Below, one piece after another: positions 1 through 4,769 of a DNA stretch of 5,683 nt; within the stretch, counting starts at the first letter, position 1; each line of letters begins with the position of its first letter. The stretch covers positions 1-5,683 of the forward strand of contig JAAVYX010000162.1 in NCBI GenBank assembly GCA_022791355.1, in the 5' to 3' direction. The DNA is from Clostridiales bacterium. Lineage in GTDB: Bacteria; Bacillota; Clostridia; Oscillospirales; Acutalibacteraceae. The notes beneath the pieces were generated by a model. It ran no database searches, was not told where the DNA came from, and saw only the letters and a list, made by a program, of their open reading frames with translations. Both the position numbers and the translations under genes were made by a program.

Positions 1-320
1 CCGACCTGGTCATCTGCCGGGCGGGGGCCATCACCTTGAGCGAATTGCAGGTCCAGGGCAAGGCCTCCATCTTGATTCCCTCCCCCTATGTGGCTGAAAA
101 CCACCAGTACCACAACGCCATGACCCTGAAAACCAAGGGCGCGGCCCAGCTCATCGAGGAAAAGGACCTGACCGGAAAACGGCTTACCGGAGAAGTCTCC
201 CGTCTGCTGGCCGACCCGTCCGCCCTGACCAAAATGGGGGACAACGCCAAAAAAAGCGCGGTTTTAGACGTTAACGCCCGTATCTATTCGGTTATTATGG
301 AGCTTTATAGCAAACGCTGA
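1..320 (+). CDS. murG: MurG, C-terminal part (5' end outside window)
   Basis: This is the last 105 residues of the peripheral membrane glycosyltransferase that transfers GlcNAc from UDP-GlcNAc to lipid I, giving lipid II on the cytoplasmic face. The reading frame enters with codons starting at base 3, and the TGA stop is at 318-320. Seen in the sequence: the UDP-GlcNAc-binding C-domain signature RAGAITLSE (about residues 6-14 of the fragment), then ILIPSPYV and NHQYHNA. These match the MurG family pattern RAGA-T-E...P-P...HQ..NA; the Glu and the Gln/Asn are the residues that in E. coli MurG contact the nucleotide sugar. The remaining residues form the usual C-terminal helices. A TTG at 36 is internal to the conserved motif and is not a start. 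The gene is followed by murA in the same direction. It is truncated only by the window edge, with no sign of a break. Confidence 0.96.
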   Translation, partial: DLVICRAGAITLSELQVQGKASILIPSPYVAENHQYHNAMTLKTKGAAQLIEEKDLTGKRLTGEVSRLLADPSALTKMGDNAKKSAVLDVNARIYSVIMELYSKR

Positions 321-332
321 CACACACTATTT

Positions 333-366
333 CCGCCCTCCGCATAGTATGGACTGCTGGGGGCGG
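333..366 (+). other. Possible RNA hairpin in the murG-murA spacer
   Basis: CCGCCC at 333-338 is complementary to GGGCGG at 361-366, and two further inner pairs (339-360 as U-G, 340-359) give an 8 bp stem around an 18 nt loop. No T-run follows, so it is not an intrinsic terminator. It could be a processing or stability element between murG and murA, or chance in GC-rich DNA. Confidence 0.3.
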
Positions 367-403
367 CGATATATGTGCCTTCCCGTCCCTTTGCATTTAT
401 GCG

Positions 404-417
404 AAAGGATGGGTGAT
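404..417 (+). promoter_or_regulatory. murA ribosome binding site, fixes start at 418
   Basis: AAAGGA at 404-409 lies 8 nt before the ATG at 418. This supports 418 over the in-frame ATG codons at 349 and 409; the one at 409 overlaps the site itself. A small hairpin (390-396 with 399-405, TTTGCAT/ATGCGAA) runs into the first bases of this site. Confidence 0.75.
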
Positions 418-1671
418 ATGTCCAAAATCTATATAGAAGGCGGCCGTCGGCTTGCGGGGGAAATCCGGGTCCACGGCGCGAAAAACAGCGCCCTGCCGGC
501 GCTGGCGGCCACCCTGCTCTGCCGGGGGGTCAGCGTCCTACATAATTGTCCGCCCCTGCTGGATGTGACGGCCTCCATCCGCATTCTGGAGCATCTGGGC
601 TGCGTCTGCCGTCGGGAGGGGACCACTGTCACCGTGGACTCCTCCACTCTGACCGGCTTTGACATTCCCGATACCCTCATGCGGGAAATGCGCTCCTCCA
701 TCGTCTTTTTAGGGGCCATCGCAGCCCGGTGCGGGCAGGCCCGGCTCAGCTTCCCCGGCGGCTGCGAACTGGGGCCCCGGCCCATCGACCTCCATCTGGC
801 CGCCCTGCGGCAGTTGGGGCTGAACATCCAGGAGGACCACGGCCTGCTGGATTGCACGGTGCAAAAGCGATTGTCCGGCGCGGTAATCAACCTGTCGATT
901 CCCAGCGTGGGGGCAACCGAGAACATCCTGCTGGCCGCCGCCACCGCCAAGGGCCGCACGGTCATCCATAACGCCGCCAGAGAACCCGAGATTTCGGATC
1001 TGGCCGCTTTCCTCAACCGGGCGGGGGCCTGTATACGGGGGGCGGGCTCCAGTATCATTGAAATCGACGGAGTGTACGACCTGCATGGGACGGAGCACAC
1101 CGTCATACCCGACCGCATCATCGCCGCCACCTACATGGCTGCCGCGGCCGTCACCGGCGGCGACCTTATCCTGCGGGATGTGGAGGTCTCCCACCTGACC
1201 CCGGTGCTGGACAGCTTCCGGGCCGCCGGCTGCCTGGTGGAACCGGCCGTAAAGAGCCTGCGTATCGCAGCGCCTGACCGCTTAAAACCGGTGGGCACAG
1301 TGCGGACCATGGCCTATCCCGGCTTTCCCACCGACGCCCAGCCCCCCGTCCTCGCCATGAGCGCCCTGGCCGACGGTCCGTCGGTCTTTGTGGAAAACAT
1401 ATTTGAGAATCGCTTCAAGTATGTGGACGAACTGGCCCGCATGGGAGCCAAGGTCAAGGTGGAGGGGCGGGTGGCCGTTGTGGAGGGGGTTCCGGCCCTG
1501 TCCGGCGCCACCGTGTCGGCCACCGATCTGCGGGGCGGGGCCGCCCTAGTTATTGCCGCCCTGGCCGCATCCGGCGTTACCGAGATAGACGAGATCCGCC
1601 ATATCGACCGGGGCTACGCAGATTTGGAAAACAGCCTGCGAGAGGTTGGAGCAAATATAAAAAGGGAATGA
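418..1671 (+). CDS. murA: UDP-N-acetylglucosamine 1-carboxyvinyltransferase (MurA)
   Basis: This cytoplasmic enzyme transfers enolpyruvate from PEP to UDP-GlcNAc, the first committed step of peptidoglycan synthesis. From the ATG at 418 it is 417 residues, the normal family length; an upstream ATG at 349 would add 23 residues unlike the family and has no ribosome site. Motifs seen: GAKNSALP with Lys22-Asn23, MRSS with Arg92, the active-site loop PGGCELGPRPIDLH with Cys116 (E. coli Cys115, the fosfomycin target), PDR at 231-233, GFPTD with Asp306 (E. coli Asp305), DLR at 370-372 and HIDRGY with Arg398 (E. coli Arg397). All expected catalytic and binding residues are therefore present, and fosfomycin sensitivity at the target is inferred. 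The segment after the catalytic Asp reads TDAQPP, where Met or Leu is more usual at the Ala. Many Firmicutes carry two MurA paralogues, and which one this is cannot be told here. The stop overlaps the start of ftsQ. Confidence 0.97.
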   Translation: MSKIYIEGGRRLAGEIRVHGAKNSALPALAATLLCRGVSVLHNCPPLLDVTASIRILEHLGCVCRREGTTVTVDSSTLTGFDIPDTLMREMRSSIVFLGAIAARCGQARLSFPGGCELGPRPIDLHLAALRQLGLNIQEDHGLLDCTVQKRLSGAVINLSIPSVGATENILLAAATAKGRTVIHNAAREPEISDLAAFLNRAGACIRGAGSSIIEIDGVYDLHGTEHTVIPDRIIAATYMAAAAVTGGDLILRDVEVSHLTPVLDSFRAAGCLVEPAVKSLRIAAPDRLKPVGTVRTMAYPGFPTDAQPPVLAMSALADGPSVFVENIFENRFKYVDELARMGAKVKVEGRVAVVEGVPALSGATVSATDLRGGAALVIAALAASGVTEIDEIRHIDRGYADLENSLREVGANIKRE

Positions 1672-1679
1672 TCCGCTTG
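1661..1679 (+). promoter_or_regulatory. murA/ftsQ ATGA overlap and start region
   Basis: The murA stop (TGA 1669-1671) overlaps the first ftsQ ATG (1668-1670), the usual arrangement for translational coupling. The only purine-rich site, AAAGGGA at 1661-1667, abuts that ATG and is badly spaced for it. The same site is 9 nt from an in-frame TTG at 1677, which is an alternative start only three codons later. Confidence 0.6.
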
Positions 1680-3104
1680 GAATGGAAAGAAGTATCCGCC
1701 GGCCGCGAGTCCGACGCCGGCCGGCGCGCCAATATGGGGAAGCGGACGGGGCGTCCCGCGCCCCGTCCCATGTCCCGCCCCGCGCCCCCTTCGCCGCTGC
1801 GTCCAGCCGCCCGTCCAGCCCAAGGCGCGCCGGGGGAAGGACCGGACAGAGGGAAAAGACCCGCTCAAAGGCCGCCTCGGCCTACCGCCCGGCCGTCCGC
1901 CAGTCCGCAGGAGGGACCCGCCGGTCCTCGCCAGAGAAATGCGGCCGACCCTCGCAGGGGGAATACCGGCGCCCCCCGGCAAAGGAACGGAGCCGATCCC
2001 CGTCAGGGGGACAGGGGCCGCGCCCCGGCCGGAGAAGTCCGCACCCCGCGGCAGACTCCATATTCCTCCTCGTCCCGGGAACTATCCCGGGATTTGTATC
2101 AGGACCCGCGCCGGGACCGGGACCCGCGTCAAGCCTCGCCCCAACCGGCTGGGGCCGGGCGGGACAGGCCCGTTGATAACCGGCCCGTACGGAGAAATCC
2201 CCAAAAGAGAAAGCCGCGTCCCGGCGTTTTTATCGGTCTGGCGCTGTTGGCGGTTATGACGCTGACCGTCCTGTCTCTTACCGTCTTTTTCCCTGTGACC
2301 GACATCCAGGTGACTGGAGAAACCCGCTACGCCGCCTCCCAGATTCTGGAGGTTTCGGCCTTGCAAACGGGCGACAACCTCTTGCTGGCCGACACCGCCA
2401 ACGCCGCCGACCGCATTCGCAAGCAGCTTCCTTACATCGGGAAGGTGACCGTGTCCCGGCGGCTGCCCGGCACCCTGGTCATACAGGTGGCCGAGTCGGC
2501 CCCGACCCGCGCCCTGGAAAGGGAGGAGGGGTATCTGCTTCTCAATGAGGAAAACAAGGTGGTGGACGAGGCCGCGGACAAGCCGGCCGGACTGCTGCTG
2601 ATTCGGGGGATGGAAACAGAGCCTTATGAAAAAGGCAGAGTTATCGCCTTCTCCAACACCCAACAGGAGGAGCTGCTGGACAGCCTGCTGGAACGCTTGC
2701 AGAGACAGAGCCTGCCCGTTACGCTGCTGGATCTGAGCGATATCGTGCAGATTCGCTTTGTTCTGGATAACCGAATTTTGATTAAATTCGGCGCGGCCAC
2801 AGACCTGGATAAAAAGCTCGGCCACATGTTGGCCACCTGCCAGCAGCTGGCGGCCGGCGCCGCGGGTACGTTGGACATGTCCTGGTGGACGGTTCAAAAA
2901 AAGGACGCTTATTTTAAGCAGGAAGCTCTCGCCGAATCCTGGTTGGTCCCCGCCGTCCCGGCCGGCGAGGGGGAGGATGGGCCGGGGGGACAAGCTCCCG
3001 AAGATACGCCGGCCGTTCCGAACGACCCCGCCGCCCTGTCGGCTTCCGAGCCGCCGGAACCGGCCGCTTCCCAGTCCGAAACCTCCGTCGCTTCCGGCTC
3101 GTAA
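1668..3104 (+). CDS. ftsQ: Cell division protein FtsQ/DivIB with long Pro/Arg-rich N-terminus
   Basis: This is a bitopic divisome protein; the family works with FtsL and DivIC/FtsB to control septal wall synthesis. Seen in order (478 residues): a cytoplasmic region of about 185 residues rich in Pro, Arg, Gly and Gln with a degenerate tandem repeat (residues 87-118); a basic stretch RRNPQKRKPRPG; one membrane segment at about 187-209; a POTRA-like domain at about 211-276, starting VTDIQVTGE and including the typical RRLPGTLVIQV; a beta-type domain at about 277-415; and an acidic Pro/Ser/Glu-rich tail at about 425-478. The positive-inside rule puts the long N-terminus in the cytoplasm and the rest outside. 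Most FtsQ/DivIB proteins are about 260-330 residues, so both ends are extended here. Function is assigned from the membrane-POTRA layout and position between murA and ftsZ. The start at 1668 (coupled) or the TTG at 1677 cannot be separated; the ATG at 1734 lacks a ribosome site. Confidence 0.9.
   Translation: MIRLEWKEVSAGRESDAGRRANMGKRTGRPAPRPMSRPAPPSPLRPAARPAQGAPGEGPDRGKRPAQRPPRPTARPSASPQEGPAGPRQRNAADPRRGNTGAPRQRNGADPRQGDRGRAPAGEVRTPRQTPYSSSSRELSRDLYQDPRRDRDPRQASPQPAGAGRDRPVDNRPVRRNPQKRKPRPGVFIGLALLAVMTLTVLSLTVFFPVTDIQVTGETRYAASQILEVSALQTGDNLLLADTANAADRIRKQLPYIGKVTVSRRLPGTLVIQVAESAPTRALEREEGYLLLNEENKVVDEAADKPAGLLLIRGMETEPYEKGRVIAFSNTQQEELLDSLLERLQRQSLPVTLLDLSDIVQIRFVLDNRILIKFGAATDLDKKLGHMLATCQQLAAGAAGTLDMSWWTVQKKDAYFKQEALAESWLVPAVPAGEGEDGPGGQAPEDTPAVPNDPAALSASEPPEPAASQSETSVASGS
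1926..2021 (+). repeat. Two tandem 48 nt degenerate repeats inside ftsQ
   Basis: Two adjacent 16-residue units encode PRQRNAADPRRGNTGA and PRQRNGADPRQGDRGR (residues 87-102 and 103-118). The protein copies agree at 11 of 16 positions, but the codons differ at many third positions, for example CCT-CGC-CAG against CCC-CGG-CAA. This indicates an old duplication kept at the protein level rather than a recent slippage event. Confidence 0.7.
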
Positions 3105-3147
3105 GAGGCTGCGCGGGCTGAGGGGCGGCGAATGGGGGACAGGCATG

Positions 3148-3169
3148 TCCGCTTAAGCGGAAAAACCGC
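3148..3169. repeat. Perfect 14 bp palindrome with an alternative hairpin
   Basis: TCCGCTTAAGCGGA at 3148-3161 is a perfect palindrome. Its right arm GCGG (3157-3160) can instead pair with CCGC at 3166-3169 across AAAAA, so the two foldings exclude each other. No T-run follows directly, so it does not look like an intrinsic terminator for ftsQ. It could be a protein-binding site or an mRNA 3' structure. Confidence 0.5.
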
Positions 3170-3190
3170 GTAATATTAAGGATTTCCACG

Positions 3191-3250
3191 AAATTTTTTT
3201 TGTTTTTTACAATTTCGGTTGTTGAATTTCCCGTTGAATCATGGTAATAT
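3191..3250 (+). promoter_or_regulatory. Candidate ftsZ promoter with T-tract upstream
   Basis: TTGAAT at 3222-3227 (four of six matches to TTGACA) and TAATAT at 3245-3250 (four of six to TATAAT) are separated by 17 nt, and TGG at 3242-3244 gives an extended -10. Just upstream is a T8-G-T6 tract (3194-3208) in the position of an UP element. The whole gap is AT-rich within GC-rich DNA. A transcript starting near 3257 would have a leader of about 75 nt before ftsZ. The T-tract follows a weak AU-rich stem (3178-3198) and could alternatively help end ftsQ transcription. Confidence 0.5.
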
Positions 3251-3264
3251 CATACATGTATTAC
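3244..3264. promoter_or_regulatory. Inverted repeats over the predicted ftsZ transcription start
   Basis: GTAATA at 3244-3249 is repeated in inverse as TATTAC at 3259-3264. Overlapping its right half is a perfect 10 bp palindrome ATACATGTAT at 3252-3261. The location, on the -10 and the expected +1, is where a repressor would act. No known operator is recognised and AT-rich DNA gives chance palindromes. Confidence 0.3.
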
Positions 3265-3315
3265 TGTAAAAGCTTTCTAAAAATGATTTTTTAAGTGATT
3301 TTGCGCCTAGAAACC

Positions 3316-3322
3316 GGGAGGA
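3316..3322 (+). promoter_or_regulatory. ftsZ ribosome binding site
   Basis: GGGAGGA lies 9 nt before the ATG at 3332. This supports that ATG over a TTG at 3323, which directly abuts the site. Confidence 0.85.
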
Positions 3323-3331
3323 TTGATAAAA

Positions 3332-4417
3332 ATGGCATTTGAGCTTGCGAATGAATTGGCGGATATTGTACAGATAAAGGTTGTCGGCGTGGGCGGCGGC
3401 GGCGGAAACGCTGTCAACCGCATGGTTACCGACGGGGTTAAGGGCGTAGAGTTTGTGGCGATTAACACCGATAAGGCCGCCCTCTATCTCTCCAAGGCCA
3501 CCCATAAAATTCAGATCGGCGAAAAGCTGACCCGGGGACAGGGCGCCGGCGCCAGCCCGGACAAGGGCCAGCGCGCCGCCGAAGAATCTCGGGACGAAAT
3601 CGCCGCCGCTTTAAAGGGCACCGATATGGTCTTTATCACCGCCGGCATGGGCGGCGGCACCGGCACCGGCGCCGCTCCCGTAGTGGCCCAGATCGCCAAG
3701 GAGGCCGGTATTCTCACGGTGGGTATCGTCACAAAGCCCTTCGCCTTTGAGGGCAAGCGCCGGATGGACCAGGCCGAGAAGGGCATCGCCGCCCTTAGAG
3801 AGCATGTGGACAGTTTGGTGGTTATCCCCAACGAGCGGCTGAAGTTTGTTTCCGAGCAGAAGATCACTTTAGCCAACGCATTCGAGTGCGCCGACGATGT
3901 GCTCCGTCAGGGCGTGCAGAGCATCTCCGAGCTGATTAACGTCACCGCCATGGTCAACCTGGACTTTGCGGACGTTACCGCCGTCATGAAGGACGCCGGT
4001 TTTGCCCATATGGGCGTGGGCCGTTCCTCCGGTCGGGATAAGGCCGAGGTAGCCGCCCAGGCCGCCATCACCAGCCCCCTGATCGAGACCTCCATGGAGA
4101 ACGCCAAGGGCGTTATTATCAACATCACCGGCTCTGTGGACATCGGCCTGGAAGAGGTGGAGCTGGCCTCCTCCATCATCGCCAAGACCGCCAGCCCCGA
4201 CGCCAATATTATTTGGGGCGCGCAGCTTGACGAAACTATGGAGGACGAAATCCGCGTGACGGTTATCGCTACCGGCGCGGGCGCTCCCAGCGATAAGAAG
4301 GAGCCAGGCATCGCGCCGGCCGCTGCGGAGGATATTAAGAGCATCCTGTCCTCCAGCAGCGACGATTCGGACGAGGACGATTACTACGATGTGATGAAGA
4401 TCATCAATCGTCGATAA
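3332..4417 (+). CDS. ftsZ: Cell division GTPase FtsZ
   Basis: This tubulin-like GTPase polymerises at midcell into the ring that recruits the divisome. The protein is 361 residues, near the short end of the family. Seen: VVGVGGGGGNAVNRM (about 17-31, nucleotide-binding T1 region), FVAINTD (41-47), the tubulin signature GGGTGTG (107-113), PFAFEGKRR (136-144), and the T7 loop NLDFADV (209-215), whose Asp211 and Asp214 supply the hydrolytic residues to the next subunit. The GTPase core and C-terminal subdomain run to about 315. The linker that follows is short (about 316-345) and acidic near its end (DDSDEDD). The final peptide is DVMKIINRR, which lines up with the usual DIPxFLRxR but lacks the Pro and Phe. 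It has its own ribosome site and probable promoter and ends just before a strong terminator. Neither ftsA nor sbp-type genes precede it. Confidence 0.98.
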   Translation: MAFELANELADIVQIKVVGVGGGGGNAVNRMVTDGVKGVEFVAINTDKAALYLSKATHKIQIGEKLTRGQGAGASPDKGQRAAEESRDEIAAALKGTDMVFITAGMGGGTGTGAAPVVAQIAKEAGILTVGIVTKPFAFEGKRRMDQAEKGIAALREHVDSLVVIPNERLKFVSEQKITLANAFECADDVLRQGVQSISELINVTAMVNLDFADVTAVMKDAGFAHMGVGRSSGRDKAEVAAQAAITSPLIETSMENAKGVIINITGSVDIGLEEVELASSIIAKTASPDANIIWGAQLDETMEDEIRVTVIATGAGAPSDKKEPGIAPAAAEDIKSILSSSSDDSDEDDYYDVMKIINRR

Positions 4418-4429
4418 ACTGGATAGGAC

Positions 4430-4494
4430 AAAGGCCACAAGAATCAATTTGCCTTGCCGCATTTTGTATTGTTGTGGCCTTTTATTGCTTTTTT
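4430..4494 (+). terminator. Rho-independent terminator after ftsZ
   Basis: AAAGGCCACAA at 4430-4440 pairs perfectly with TTGTGGCCTTT at 4472-4482 (11 bp). After a small bulge the helix can continue as CAAT/ATTG (4445-4448 with 4468-4471). T-rich sequence follows, with TTTT at 4480-4483 and T6 at 4489-4494. It lies 13 nt after the ftsZ stop and marks the end of the division operon. Confidence 0.88.
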
Positions 4495-4755
4495 GCCCTT
4501 GTCGGACGGGAATGTTTTCTGCGGTCGGCTAGCCGTCTATATTTTCTTATTCGTTTAAAAGAGGGGATCGCGCTACTATACCAGATCATGGAAGATTCCA
4601 AAATGGACATCTGGCGCGCAACTTTTCTCCTACTAATAAATGGCAGAAGAAATCTGCCGCGAACTCTCTATTTCAACTAAGCCCCAAAACATATCAACTT
4701 TCGTTCAGCTCATCGATATCGCAAAAATGTCTACGCTTTATCAAAATAACAACAT
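4495..4755. other. Non-coding stretch between terminator and GH2 gene
   Basis: This stretch is more AT-rich than the genes around it. I see no supported gene: a GTG-initiated 68-codon frame (4474-4680) starts inside the terminator stem, lacks a ribosome site and resembles nothing I know. Small palindromes are present (CGGCTAGCCG at 4526-4535, CGATATCG at 4714-4721). The promoter of the GH2 gene should be here, but no -35/-10 pair stands out. Confidence 0.5.
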
Positions 4756-4760
4756 GGAGG
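4756..4760 (+). promoter_or_regulatory. GH2 gene ribosome binding site
   Basis: GGAGG lies 9 nt before the ATG at 4770. It directly abuts another in-frame ATG at 4761, which is therefore too close to be the start. Confidence 0.85.
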
Positions 4761-4769
4761 ATGCTACTT

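Noticed and set aside
317..350. Possible murA promoter starting at CTGACA
   Set aside because: CTGACA is a good -35-like match, but no -10 occurs at 16-18 nt; TAGTAT lies 22 nt away.
429..1194. Minus-strand open frames opposite murA
   Set aside because: They are shadows of a clearly conserved MurA; the translated sequences are low-complexity Ala/Gly/Arg with no family resemblance.
1682..2259. Alternative + frames within the ftsQ N-terminus (164 and 106 codons), considered as a separate gene or a frameshift
   Set aside because: The main frame runs unbroken from the murA overlap through the membrane segment to the stop; the other frames simply stay open because the region is very GC-rich.
2082..3146. 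Long open frame on the minus strand opposite ftsQ (354 codons)
   Set aside because: It mirrors the GC-rich codon bias of ftsQ, has no recognisable domain or credible ribosome site, and the + strand frame gives a clear membrane-POTRA protein.
3178..3208. Intrinsic terminator for ftsQ
   Set aside because: The stem before the T-tract is AU-rich with two G-U pairs and only one G-C pair, too weak to call; the tract is better placed as an upstream promoter element.
4474..4680. 68-codon GTG-started frame after ftsZ
   Set aside because: It starts inside the terminator stem, lacks a ribosome site and has no recognisable similarity.
4729..4746. Possible catabolite-control (cre) site upstream of the GH2 gene
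   Set aside because: TG, CG and CA elements are present, but the spacing to the CA is two bases too long and the A-tract positions do not match.
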